Part shown: positions 44,918-53,199 of the stretch, in pieces
Layout: each line of letters starts with the position of its first letter
How positions within the stretch are numbered: position 1 is the stretch's first letter
Program-made: the position numbers and the translations under genes
Notes under the pieces: generated by a model
The model's input: only the letters and a program-made list of their open reading frames with translations
What the model was told of the DNA's origin: nothing
Databases searched by the model: none
Assembly (NCBI GenBank): GCA_023451735.1
Contig: JAEXYH010000088.1
Location: 93,042 to 157,041, forward strand
Direction: 5' to 3'
Source of the DNA: Pseudomonadota bacterium
GTDB lineage: Bacteria > Pseudomonadota > Alphaproteobacteria > Rhizobiales > Rhizobiaceae
Length of the DNA: 64,000 nt

Positions 44918-46750
44918 ATGACGACTAAGACCTTTACTGCGCTCACGCCCTCGGAACCCGCAGATCCCGTTCAGCGGGCGTTTCTTGGTGTCGAGCGTTC
45001 GGCTTCCGGCCAACGCTGGATGTCCAGGCTCGATCAGGCGGCGCAGAACCGTGCGCTGGCAATCGCCCAGATCCATGGAATTCCCGAGATCGTTGCTCGC
45101 GTTCTTGCCGGTCGCGGCGTGCAACTGGATGATGCGCCGGCCTTTCTCGATCCGACCATCCGTTCGCTGATGCCCGATCCGTTGACGCTGACGGATTGCG
45201 ACAATGCGGCAGCACGGATTGTGGAAGCGGTCCGGAAAAGGGAACGTGTCGCGATCTTCGGGGATTATGACGTCGACGGCGCCTCGTCCTCGGCGCTGCT
45301 TTATCGTTTCCTGAAACATTTCGATATCGATGCCGAGATCTACATTCCCGACCGCATATTCGAAGGCTACGGCCCGAATGTCGCGGCGATGGAACAGTTG
45401 ATCGAGCGTGGCGCAAGCCTGATTGTCACCGTCGATTGCGGCTCGACCAGCCACGAATCGCTGGCCGCCGCCGCGGCCAGGGGGTGCGACGTTGTGGTGA
45501 TCGACCATCACCAGGTAGGTACCGAGCTGCCCAAGGCGGTCGCTCTCGTTAATCCGAATCGCGAAGACGACTTGTCGGGACAGGGGCATCTCTGTGCCGC
45601 AGGCGTCGTTTTCCTTGTTCTTGTCGCCACTGCACGCCTCCTGCGCGAGGCTGGAGACCGGCGTGCGGCAAATCTCGATCTTCTCTCCTGGATCGACCTC
45701 GTGGCGCTTGCCACCGTCTGCGACGTCGTCCCGCTCAAGGGTTTGAACCGCGCCTACGTTGTGAAGGGCCTGATCGCCGCGCGCCACATGACCAATCTCG
45801 GGCTTGCGGCACTCTTCAGGAAGGCCGGCCTGTCCGGTCCGGTCACACCTTATCATTTCGGCTTCTTGATCGGCCCGCGCATCAATGCCGGCGGACGTAT
45901 CAGCGATGCCGCGCTCGGCAGCCGTCTTCTGACGCTCGAAGATAGCGTACAGGCCGAAGAAATCGCCGTCCGCCTCGACGAACTCAACCGCGAGCGTCAG
46001 GCGATGGAAGCGGCGATGCTGGCCGAAGCGGAAGCCGAAGTGCTGGCCGAATATGGAGACGGTGAGGGCGCAAATGTGCTGGTCACCGCACATGAGGGCT
46101 GGCATCCCGGCATCGTCGGATTGCTCTCGGCACGGCTGAAGGAGCGGTTCAAACGCCCGGCCTTTGCGATCGCCTTTGACCCGTCCGGCAAGGGCACGGG
46201 ATCCGGCCGTTCGATCAACGGTTTCGACATGGGCCATATGGTCCGCTCCGCCGTGGAGAGCGGCCTCCTGGTCAAGGGCGGTGGTCACGCTATGGCGGCG
46301 GGATTAACTGTCGAGCGCAGCAAACTCGGTACGCTGAGAACATTTTTCGAGGAAAATGCAGCGTCACGTGTGCCATCCCTCGTGTCGAATCATTCGCTGA
46401 AAATCGATGGTGCTTTGTCGGCATCCGGCGCAACGCTGGCTCTCTTTGATCAATTGGAAAAGGCAGGCCCATACGGCTCTGGGCACCCGCAGCCGATCTT
46501 CGCCATCCCCTCTCATCGCCTGAGAGATGTCCGGCCTGTGGGAACCGCCCATATCAAGATCACGCTGGAAGCCCTGGATGGCTCGCGCCTCGACGGGATA
46601 GCTTTCCGCGCCGCCGACACGCCGCTCGGTGATCTGCTGATGAAGTCTCGTGGTCTGCAGATCCATGCCGCCGGAACCTTGAGCGCCGACTACTGGCAGG
46701 GGAGCAGGCGGATTCAGTTGCGCCTGCTGGATGCAGTGCTGGCCAAGTGA
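44918..46750 (+). CDS. recJ: Single-stranded-DNA-specific exonuclease RecJ
   Basis: A 610-aa 5'-3' exonuclease of recombination and mismatch repair. The DHH-family motifs are in order: IFGDYDVDGASSSALLYRF (about 110), VTVDCG, VVIDHHQVG and the DHHA1 motif VKGGGHAMAAGLTVERS (about 451). The C-terminal OB-like domain is present. Length is standard. It ends 24 bases before the left attachment repeat of the integrated element, so the insertion lies just 3' of recJ. Confidence 0.95.
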   Translation: MTTKTFTALTPSEPADPVQRAFLGVERSASGQRWMSRLDQAAQNRALAIAQIHGIPEIVARVLAGRGVQLDDAPAFLDPTIRSLMPDPLTLTDCDNAAARIVEAVRKRERVAIFGDYDVDGASSSALLYRFLKHFDIDAEIYIPDRIFEGYGPNVAAMEQLIERGASLIVTVDCGSTSHESLAAAAARGCDVVVIDHHQVGTELPKAVALVNPNREDDLSGQGHLCAAGVVFLVLVATARLLREAGDRRAANLDLLSWIDLVALATVCDVVPLKGLNRAYVVKGLIAARHMTNLGLAALFRKAGLSGPVTPYHFGFLIGPRINAGGRISDAALGSRLLTLEDSVQAEEIAVRLDELNRERQAMEAAMLAEAEAEVLAEYGDGEGANVLVTAHEGWHPGIVGLLSARLKERFKRPAFAIAFDPSGKGTGSGRSINGFDMGHMVRSAVESGLLVKGGGHAMAAGLTVERSKLGTLRTFFEENAASRVPSLVSNHSLKIDGALSASGATLALFDQLEKAGPYGSGHPQPIFAIPSHRLRDVRPVGTAHIKITLEALDGSRLDGIAFRAADTPLGDLLMKSRGLQIHAAGTLSADYWQGSRRIQLRLLDAVLAK

Positions 46751-46774
46751 ATAATCATGAACTTTGAAGAGGGA

Positions 46775-46791
46775 AGTGGCACGCCCTAGGG
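46775..46791 (+). repeat. Left attachment site (attL core)
   Basis: AGTGGCACGCCCTAGGG is identical to 63874-63890 and equals the 3' end of the tRNA-Glu gene. This is the displaced chromosomal copy left by site-specific integration. Confidence 0.9.
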
Positions 46792-46824
46792 TTCAGCCAC
46801 TATCTTTGTTTTCCAATGGCTTGC

Positions 46825-46887
46825 ATCTGCTAACCCCGAAAAACAGCGCCTTTGATCCAAAAAGGCTTTTCAGGAAATCTGCTAACC
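46825..46887 (+). other. Candidate integrase arm-type sites, left end
   Basis: ATCTGCTAACC occurs at 46825-46835 and again at 46877-46887, 52 bases apart. The same 11-mer is at the right end (63802-63812), with an inverted TGCTAACC at 63822-63829. Repeats placed just inside both ends are what integrase arm-binding sites look like; binding is inferred. Confidence 0.55.
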
Positions 46888-46955
46888 GTCTCGGCCTAGG
46901 TTTTGCACCACCGACATTGCGCCCGCGCGCCGACACTTCATGATCTCCGCAAATG

Positions 46956-46995
46956 AAAAAGCCTCCGACACCCTGGAAGGATCGGAGGCCTTTCT
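46956..46995. terminator. Bidirectional terminator inside the left end of the element
   Basis: AAAAAGCCTCCGA (46956-46968) pairs with TCGGAGGC (46982-46989), and CTTTCTG follows. Between the attL repeat and the first element gene at 47115 I see this terminator and the arm sites but no convincing gene. Confidence 0.7.
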
Positions 46996-47114
46996 GTTCC
47001 ACAACAACATGAGAGGTGAACAAGCCGCTGGGTCCATCGTCGGACATGTCACGCAAATGACTATAGCGTCTGTTCACCGATTTGCAATCAATTGCATTAG
47101 ATTGGTCAACAATA

Positions 47115-47567
47115 ATGAACAGCGAGAATTCTGATAACGCGCAGAAATGGATCGCTCCGGGACAGTTGGCTGTCTGCCGAAACTTGGCTGACGGTGATCT
47201 AGTTGCGGGTGTCTTGCTCTACCGCATATTCGGGCTTTGGAAGGTTCGACCGAAAAAGCTCACGCGGATGAACCGGGAATGGCTGGCTATGTCTCGCGAT
47301 GATTGGGCAAGATCGGCGGGCCTAACCGTGGCGGAGATAAAGAACCGTGCGCTTCCGAAGCTGCGATCCCATTGTGCCAGCTTTCTCGAAATACGGCCGA
47401 TGAAACTCAAGCCAAACGACAAGAACAATCTTCTTTGGATCAGTCTCGATGAGGAGGAGATGCAGCAAGCGATCATTCCGTGGGACATGTACGAACCGAA
47501 TTTGAACGGGCAGGGCATAGTCGCGAAGCCAGTGAAATACCCTTACAAAAAGCTTGGTTCGGAATAG
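47115..47567 (+). CDS. wHTH protein at the start of the element, possibly replication-related
   Basis: A 150-aa protein. The middle holds a winged-helix-like stretch (REWLAMSRDDWARSAGLTVA then EIKNRALPKLR) of the pattern found in phage replication-initiation and primase-associated domains; the rest is unfamiliar. The C-terminus (WDMYEPNLNGQGIVAKPVKY) is not catalytic. As the first gene it could act in replication or, by position before portal, substitute for a small terminase. The ATG at 47115 is preferred to an in-frame ATG at 47082; neither has a strong ribosome-binding site. Confidence 0.6.
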   Translation: MNSENSDNAQKWIAPGQLAVCRNLADGDLVAGVLLYRIFGLWKVRPKKLTRMNREWLAMSRDDWARSAGLTVAEIKNRALPKLRSHCASFLEIRPMKLKPNDKNNLLWISLDEEEMQQAIIPWDMYEPNLNGQGIVAKPVKYPYKKLGSE

Positions 47568-47875
47568 GGAAAATCGGCCTTTGGGAGACGCGCTTAGTGC
47601 GTCCTCATCCGGTGACGCGCTATCAACTTTGAGGATAATACTTTGAAGTATCTCCTTGTATAATTCACTACGTTCTTATACAGGGGCACCGCGTTCGGCA
47701 GAGCCTCACACGGGCAGTTTCGGAATGGTAGCTATCACCCCGAGAAGAAAGAGCCATCCCCCCATAGCCCCCCTTCCAAATCGGCATGGCCCAGAACTGG
47801 ACCGACCCTCAAGACAGTTGATGCACCCCGTTCAAATGTGAGTAAATTGGGCGTCACCTTAAACCGGGTGACGAC
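47568..47875 (+). promoter_or_regulatory. Gap before the portal gene with palindrome and -10-like box
   Basis: A 308-base stretch without a convincing gene. The 14-bp palindrome ATACTT-TG-AAGTAT (47638-47651) lies 7 bases before TATAAT (47659-47664), as an operator overlapping a promoter would. The -35 is unclear (TTGAGG at 47629 is 24 bases away). A short frame at 47656-47841 is Pro/Arg-rich and not protein-like. Confidence 0.4.
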
Positions 47876-49144
47876 ATGTTTGGAATTGGACGCGGCAAGA
47901 CACAGACGACGGCGATACAGGCGGAGGAGAAGCGGGCGGCTTCCTTGGCCAATCCCGACGAATTCCTGTTTCAGCTATTTGGTGCCACGCCCTCTGCCGC
48001 AGGCGTCTCGGTCAACCCGACCACAGCCCTACAGGTCCCGGCCGTAGCCGCTGGCGTCAAAGCCCTCTCCGAACCGTGTTCGATCCTCCCCCTGCATACC
48101 TACCGCCGTGCCGCCGATGGATCGCGGGAGCGTGATACCGATCATATCGCCTCCCGCCTCTTGAACGGGGATGCTTGCCCATGGATGCGTGGCCCCCAGC
48201 TCCGCGAACTCCTGACCGCTGATGCCATCTGCTACGACAACGGCGGCTTTGCCGAGATCGTGCGAGACGGGGACAAGAAACCTCGCGAACTCCATCGTCT
48301 CCACCCCAGCACCGTCACCGTCGAAATCGATACCGTAACCGGTGAGCCCCGTTACCGCGTGACCATCGGCACCGGGCAGCGGTTTATCGACTTCCGGGAC
48401 ATGCTTCACCTCCGCGCACCGTCTCCGGTCTGTCTGACCACGGTAAGCGGCAAGAGCCCAATCATGCAGGCGCGTGACGCCATCGGCTTGCTGATCACGC
48501 TCCAGCAGCACGCTTGCCGCCTGTTTGCCAACGGTGGCCGTCCATCGGGCATCCTGTCCTTTCCCCAGAAGCTGGGTGCGGAAGTTGCCAAGCGTATCAA
48601 GGCCTCGTGGCAGGCAGCGACGGGCGGCAGCAATTCCGGCGGTACCGCAGTGCTGGAGGAGGGCGGCAGCTTCACCCCGCTCGCCTTCAATTCCGTGGAT
48701 GCGCAATTCATGGAAATCTGGTCGCTGGCCATCACCGAAGTGGCCCGCATCCTTCGCGTTCCTCCCGTCTTGCTGATGGACTACACGCGCCAGACATGGG
48801 CGAACGCTGAAACAGGTGGCCAGCAGTTCCTGACCTACTCGCTTGCGCCATGGCTGTCCCGTTGGGAAGCCGAGGTCACGCTCAAGCTGATCGATCCTGA
48901 CGAGCGCGACGACGTGTTCGTGGAGCACCTGACCGATGCGCTTCTCCGCGCCGACTTCGCCACCCGTGCGACAGCATACGGCCAGTACCGCAGCATGGGT
49001 GCCATGACCGCCAACGAAGTCCGCGCCGGTTTGAACCTACCGCCACTCCCGGACGGTAACACCCTCCAGAACCCCTACACCACCAGCACGCCGAATAAGT
49101 CGCCAGACGGTGACAGCGCCGATGAGGGCAACGCCGATGAATGA
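47876..49144 (+). CDS. HK97-family phage portal protein
   Basis: A 422-aa portal, the dodecameric ring at the capsid vertex through which DNA passes. Typical portal features are ALQVPAVAAGVKALSEPCSILPLHTY near the N-terminus (two blocks), DNGGFAEIVRDGDKKPRELH, and RILRVPPVLLMDYTRQTWAN before the C-terminal helices. Length is normal for the family. It opens the structural operon of the element, with no terminase gene before it. Overlaps the next gene by 8 bases. Confidence 0.92.
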   Translation: MFGIGRGKTQTTAIQAEEKRAASLANPDEFLFQLFGATPSAAGVSVNPTTALQVPAVAAGVKALSEPCSILPLHTYRRAADGSRERDTDHIASRLLNGDACPWMRGPQLRELLTADAICYDNGGFAEIVRDGDKKPRELHRLHPSTVTVEIDTVTGEPRYRVTIGTGQRFIDFRDMLHLRAPSPVCLTTVSGKSPIMQARDAIGLLITLQQHACRLFANGGRPSGILSFPQKLGAEVAKRIKASWQAATGGSNSGGTAVLEEGGSFTPLAFNSVDAQFMEIWSLAITEVARILRVPPVLLMDYTRQTWANAETGGQQFLTYSLAPWLSRWEAEVTLKLIDPDERDDVFVEHLTDALLRADFATRATAYGQYRSMGAMTANEVRAGLNLPPLPDGNTLQNPYTTSTPNKSPDGDSADEGNADE

Positions 49145-49475
49145 GCTGCCCGTCCATCGCCAGTTCTTCGGTGATGCCGAATACGATTTCCGCCTGACGC
49201 CAGACCTTGTTCTGGAGCTGGAACGCAAGACCGGTGCTGGCATCGGTGGTCTGTCCCGCCGGTTCTTTGCCGGTGATTTCGCACTTTCCGAACTGACCGA
49301 AGTCATCCGTCTCGGCCTCATCGGTGGCGGAACCGATCCGGCAGACGCCTCCCAGCTCCTCAAAATCTACACCAGCCGTATGGCCGTGACCGAGCTCTAT
49401 GGCGTGGCGCTCCCGGTGGTCGAAGCCCTGATGTTCGGGCGCACGGTGACATCAAAGAGAAAGGCCCGCAAATGA
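49137..49475 (+). CDS. GTA gp10-like tail assembly chaperone
   Basis: A 112-aa protein. The pattern DFRLTPDLVLELERKTGAGI followed by RRFFAGDFALSELTEVIRLGLIGGG (two blocks) matches the small tail-chaperone family found in gene transfer agents and siphophages (Phage_TAC_11 type). Its position between portal and protease is unusual, since the family normally follows the tail tube gene. The ATG at 49137 overlaps the portal stop. Confidence 0.72.
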   Translation: MNELPVHRQFFGDAEYDFRLTPDLVLELERKTGAGIGGLSRRFFAGDFALSELTEVIRLGLIGGGTDPADASQLLKIYTSRMAVTELYGVALPVVEALMFGRTVTSKRKARK

Positions 49476-49696
49476 GCAAGGGTCCGGGCCGCGTTCAACG
49501 CGCAATCATAGCAGCCTTTGCGGACGAACCCGCCCGCCGGTTCACTACCGAAGAACTTGCCACGTGCGTCTTCGGCACCGCGCCGACAGCCTCACATATT
49601 GAAACCGTTCGTCAGGCCCTGAACAAGCTGGGGCTCAAGAAAAGCCGAGCTGGCCAGCGCAAGACCGGCGGCTGGCACCACGTTTGGGGAGTTTAA
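49472..49696 (+). CDS. Small winged-helix protein
   Basis: A 74-aa basic protein whose whole length fits a winged helix: AIIAAFADEPARRFTTEELA, then SHIETVRQALNKLGL and a hairpin ending KTGGWHHVWGV. It overlaps the previous gene by 4 bases and sits within the head operon. It could regulate, or help recognise DNA for packaging given that no small terminase is visible. Both are inference. Confidence 0.7.
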   Translation: MSKGPGRVQRAIIAAFADEPARRFTTEELATCVFGTAPTASHIETVRQALNKLGLKKSRAGQRKTGGWHHVWGV

Positions 49697-49699
49697 GTC

Positions 49700-50269
49700 T
49701 TGGACCACCTGCCATTAAGTGCAACGCATTTCCGCGAAGCCCAGACCCGCGAGGCTCTGGACTTCGATGTCCGTTTCGCCGCCGACGATGCGGGGACCTT
49801 CACCGGTCACGCCGCCATCTTTGAGGAGCGGAACAGCTTCAATGAGATCGTGAAGCGCGGGGCATTCCTCCGCACCCTGTCCGAACATCACGCCCGCAAC
49901 ATCCGACCGCCGATGCTCTGGAGCCATCGTTCCGATGAGGTGATCGGCGTCTGGACGGACATTCGCGAGGATGCAACGGGCCTCGCTGTTACCGGGAAGC
50001 TCATCACCGAGACGAAGCGCGGGCAGGAGGTCCACGCTCTGATCAAAGCCGGTGCCGTCTCTGGCCTCTCCATCGGTTTCCGCGCCCGTGGTGCCGTACG
50101 CGGGGCGAATGGCCTCCGCATCCTGACCGATATCGAATTGGCCGAAATCTCGCTCGTAGCCCTGCCATCCGCAGGCAATGCTCGGATCAAGCAGGTCCGT
50201 GCAGCGGTCGATTTCTCGGCCTTCACCCGCGCCGTGAACAGCGCAATTGCAACGCTTCGAAAGGATTGA
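49700..50269 (+). CDS. HK97-family prohead protease
   Basis: A 189-aa U35-type serine protease that cleaves the capsid scaffold domain. The catalytic His is in PPMLWSHRSDEVIG (about residue 74) and the Ser in AVSGLSIGFRARG (about 117). FTGHAAIFEERNSFNEIVKR is the usual N-terminal block. Starts at TTG 49700 behind GGAG, three bases after the previous stop, and is followed 3 bases later by the capsid gene. Confidence 0.92.
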   Translation: MDHLPLSATHFREAQTREALDFDVRFAADDAGTFTGHAAIFEERNSFNEIVKRGAFLRTLSEHHARNIRPPMLWSHRSDEVIGVWTDIREDATGLAVTGKLITETKRGQEVHALIKAGAVSGLSIGFRARGAVRGANGLRILTDIELAEISLVALPSAGNARIKQVRAAVDFSAFTRAVNSAIATLRKD

Positions 50270-50272
50270 ACC

Positions 50273-51430
50273 ATGAAGCACGAAAAGATCGAAGTCCGTT
50301 CGGCGTTGCCGATTGAGACCCGCGACGACAACAACGATCCGCTGGCCGCCGCGACACAGGCAGTCAACGAACTCCGCGCCGCTGCCGACGAACGCCACAC
50401 CGCTCACCAGACCGAAACCCGTGCTCTGAACGAACGAATTGCCTCGCTCGAAACCCGGCTCAATCGTCCTGGCACCCAGCAGGAACAGCGTAACGAAACG
50501 CCGGTCGAACAGCGGGCATTCAACAGCTTCGCCCGCCGTGGCGTCGAACGCATGGAGGCCGAAGAGGTTCGCGCCCTGACCGTGAGCGTGGATACGGCTG
50601 GCGGCTATCTGGCCCCGGAACAGTTCGTCCGTGAGCTAGACCGCAACCTTGTGCTGTTCTCGCCTATCCGCAGCGTTGCCCGCGTAACCCCGGCATCTGC
50701 TGGCGAGATCATCCTGCCGAAGCGCACCGGCACCCTGACCGCATCGTGGGGCGGGGAAACTACGCCTTCCACTGCCACGCAGCCCGCATACGGCCAGCAG
50801 AAGATCAACATCTATGAGCTGAAATGCTATGTGGACGTTTCCAACACGCTGCTGGAAGACAGCGCGTTCGATCTGGAAAACGAGCTGGCCTTCGACTTCG
50901 CGGAAGAGTTCGGCCGCGCCGAAGGTGCCGCGATGCTCATCGGTGATGGCGACGGCAAGCCGAAGGGCCTGCTGGAGAATACCGACGTTCCGGCGATGGA
51001 AACTGACGGTGAGGACCTGCTGGCCGATCACCTTATCGACCTTTACCACGATCTACCGGGTGCCTACGCCGCCCGTGCCGTATGGGCAATGAACCGCACC
51101 ACGATGGGTCAGGTCCGCAAGCTCAAAAACAATGCGGGCGATTATCTGTGGCGCGAGCCGATCAGTGAAGGCAACCCGGCCACCATTCTCGGCCGTCCGG
51201 TAGTCGAAATGCCGGATATGGCCGATCCGAGTGAAAACGCTGGCGGCACTGAAATTCCGATTGTCTTCGGTGATTTCCAGTCCGGTTTCCGCATCTTCGA
51301 CCGCGTGAACCTGTCTGTCCTTCGCGACCCCTACAGCCAGCAGGTGAACGGCCTTGTCCGCTTCCATGCTCGTCGTCGTGTCGGTGGTGGCGTCACCAAG
51401 GCCGAAGCCTTCCGCTTCCTGAAAATCTGA
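50273..51430 (+). CDS. HK97-family major capsid protein
   Basis: A 385-aa capsid protein. The N-terminal 110 residues are a coiled-coil scaffold (delta) domain, removed by the protease in HK97 relatives. The fold proper begins near VSVDTAGGYLAPEQFVRELD. Conserved pieces are ELKCYVDVSNTLLEDSAFDL, MLIGDGDGKPKGLLEN and NPATILGRPVVEMPDM. It lies directly after the protease gene, the standard pairing. Confidence 0.94.
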   Translation: MKHEKIEVRSALPIETRDDNNDPLAAATQAVNELRAAADERHTAHQTETRALNERIASLETRLNRPGTQQEQRNETPVEQRAFNSFARRGVERMEAEEVRALTVSVDTAGGYLAPEQFVRELDRNLVLFSPIRSVARVTPASAGEIILPKRTGTLTASWGGETTPSTATQPAYGQQKINIYELKCYVDVSNTLLEDSAFDLENELAFDFAEEFGRAEGAAMLIGDGDGKPKGLLENTDVPAMETDGEDLLADHLIDLYHDLPGAYAARAVWAMNRTTMGQVRKLKNNAGDYLWREPISEGNPATILGRPVVEMPDMADPSENAGGTEIPIVFGDFQSGFRIFDRVNLSVLRDPYSQQVNGLVRFHARRRVGGGVTKAEAFRFLKI

Positions 51431-51495
51431 TCTCGCACCGGGCGGTGACAACGCCGCCCGTCACCTCTGATTTCATCGTTTGAAAGGGAACCCAG

Positions 51496-51972
51496 ATGGG
51501 TATCACCACCACCGCGAAGACCAAGGTATCTGTCGGCACCACGGCTTCCTTCTCCACCGCCACCGCCTATGCGGGCGACACATGGACCGCCATCAGCAAC
51601 ATCATGGACGTGGGCGAGGCAGGCAGCGAAGCCGAGATCGTCACCGGCAAGTTTGTCGATCAGGAGTTCGTAAAGAAGCTGAAGGGCAGTCGCGACAACG
51701 GCACCATGGAACTCGTCATCGCCCGTGACAGCGCTGACGCCGGTTATGCTGCACTTGTGGCCGCCGAACAGTCCAGCGCAGCGTGGAACTTCTCCATTGA
51801 GCTGAATGATCGCCCCAGCGCGGGCGCTTCGCCTAAAGGCTCAAAATTCTATTTCTCTGCCATCGTGGCATCGCGCCGAAACGCCTTCAACGATGCCGAT
51901 AGCATCGTCCAGACGACGTTCAGCCTCGCCATCAGCGGCCCGATCATCGAAGTCCTGGCATCGGCGTCCTGA
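51496..51972 (+). CDS. Major tail tube protein
   Basis: A 158-aa beta-rich protein of the siphophage tail tube type. It starts MGITTTAKTKVSVGTTASFS and includes TGKFVDQEFVKKLKGSRDNG and DSIVQTTFSLAISGPI, the usual tail tube pattern of a sandwich with an extended loop. Presence of a tail gene so soon after the capsid gene, before the connectors, is out of the normal order. Confidence 0.8.
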   Translation: MGITTTAKTKVSVGTTASFSTATAYAGDTWTAISNIMDVGEAGSEAEIVTGKFVDQEFVKKLKGSRDNGTMELVIARDSADAGYAALVAAEQSSAAWNFSIELNDRPSAGASPKGSKFYFSAIVASRRNAFNDADSIVQTTFSLAISGPIIEVLASAS

Positions 51973-51983
51973 GGAATATCACC

Positions 51984-52541
51984 ATGATGCTGGCGGACCC
52001 CATTCTCGTGACCATCGCAGACAAAGAGATCGAGCTTCGGCCGTCCCTTCGGTGCGCGATGCAGTTGGAACGGCGGGAAGGTTCATTCCGCCAGCTCATG
52101 GTCGATATCGCAGATGGCAGCCTAACCGCTGCCCTCGACATCATCGAGCCTCACGCCGATGGCATGTTGTTCCTCAAAAACCGGGTGCTGGATGAGCTGC
52201 CCAGCCTCAAGCCCGCATTGATTGCCTATGTCCTCCGATGCACCGGCGTTGACCCGGATGAGAAGCCGAGCACCAGCAAGTCCACGGGCAAGCCACAGCC
52301 ATTCGCCGACTACCTGATCAGCCTCTATCGCATCGGTACCGGCTGGCTTGGTTGGTCCCCGGAAATCACCTTGGACGCCACGCCCGCCGAAATCATCGAA
52401 GCGAACAAGGGCCGGATGGAGATGCTGAAAGCCATCTTCGGCGGTGGTGAGAAGGAAAAGACCAAGGACACCCGCCCGTTGGAGGAGAAGTTCCGCAGCG
52501 TGTTCGCTGGCATCGGCACCCATAAGGAGAGTGCTGAATGA
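51984..52541 (+). CDS. Tail assembly chaperone, probably a single-frame fusion
   Basis: A 185-aa protein. The N-terminal 100 residues (IELRPSLRCAMQLERREGSF) look like a gpG-type chaperone. The C-terminal part (YRIGTGWLGWSPEITLDATP then AEIIEANKGRMEML) has the pattern usually carried by the frameshift or separate second product. Here both are in one frame, so no programmed frameshift is needed. Overlaps the next gene by 4 bases. Confidence 0.65.
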   Translation: MMLADPILVTIADKEIELRPSLRCAMQLERREGSFRQLMVDIADGSLTAALDIIEPHADGMLFLKNRVLDELPSLKPALIAYVLRCTGVDPDEKPSTSKSTGKPQPFADYLISLYRIGTGWLGWSPEITLDATPAEIIEANKGRMEMLKAIFGGGEKEKTKDTRPLEEKFRSVFAGIGTHKESAE

Positions 52542-52858
52542 GCACCAATTGGCCCGCGCTTGTGATGAGCATAATGAAGGAAAACGGTGTCTCCGTTCGT
52601 CGGTTGGCGAAAGTGACAGGCATAAACCGTTACAGCGTCATCCGCTTCACCAAAGGGAATGGCGGCCTCAAGATCGATCAGCTCGAAACGATATTGCATG
52701 CACTCGGCTATGAGCTCGACTGTTTCAAAGTCGGTGAACCATCCTGCTCGCTCGAAATCCCCAGCGTTGGCCGTCCGTCAGGAAAGAAGCCCGCCCCGAC
52801 GGGCCAATTGATGAGACCGAAGCTCATAAAGCTTGCGTGTCAGAGGCTGGATGACTGA
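52538..52858 (+). CDS. Cro/C1-type HTH protein
   Basis: A 106-aa protein with an N-terminal helix-turn-helix (SVRRLAKVTGINRYSVIRFT, about residues 18-37) and GLKIDQLETILHALGYELDC completing the XRE fold. The C-terminal 35 residues are basic and disordered-looking. It is placed within the tail/packaging operon, not next to the integrase. It may be a late regulator or a moron; a role as lysogeny repressor is not supported by position. Confidence 0.75.
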   Translation: MSTNWPALVMSIMKENGVSVRRLAKVTGINRYSVIRFTKGNGGLKIDQLETILHALGYELDCFKVGEPSCSLEIPSVGRPSGKKPAPTGQLMRPKLIKLACQRLDD

Positions 52859-53199
52859 TGCCCTATCGCGCTCCATCTCTCCGCATCTGTGGCTGTGTCG
52901 TCGCCTCAGGCGAGCGTTGCCAGCACGGAATTGCCCGTGATCGTGAGCGGAAGGCCCGCCATGATGCGCAGCGCCCGACCTCGCGCCAGCGTGGCTATGA
53001 CAGCAAGTGGGAAAAGGCGAGGGCAGGTTTTCTAGCCAAGCATCCATCATGCGCCCGATGCGGCCAGCCTGCTACCGTAGTCCATCACTCCACCCCGCAC
53101 CGTGGCGACAAGGCCCTATTCTGGGATCGCAGCAAGTGGGTACCTGCATGCCAGCCCTGCCATGATGGCCCCCTCCAATCGCAGGAGAAGCGCCGATGA
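52858..53199 (+). CDS. HNH endonuclease (packaging-associated type)
   Basis: A 113-aa nuclease. The zinc-stabilised HNH fold is visible as CARCGQPATVVHHSTPHRGD followed by LFWDRSKWVPACQPCHD, typical of the HK97 gp74-like enzymes that aid cos cleavage together with terminase. Start and stop overlap both neighbours by 1-4 bases. Here it is far from the terminase gene, separated by about 3.3 kb. Confidence 0.85.
   Translation: MPYRAPSLRICGCVVASGERCQHGIARDRERKARHDAQRPTSRQRGYDSKWEKARAGFLAKHPSCARCGQPATVVHHSTPHRGDKALFWDRSKWVPACQPCHDGPLQSQEKRR

Noticed and set aside
46940..47134. 64-codon frame at the left end of the element
   Set aside because: Runs straight through a terminator hairpin and has no ribosome-binding site.
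47656..47841. 61-codon frame before portal as a small terminase remnant
   Set aside because: Pro/Arg/His-rich, no helix-turn-helix and no ribosome-binding site.
52538..52858. HTH protein as the lysogeny repressor of the element
   Set aside because: It is embedded by 4-base overlaps in the tail/packaging operon, with no divergent partner or operator; the RHH pair at 61877-62458 is the better candidate.
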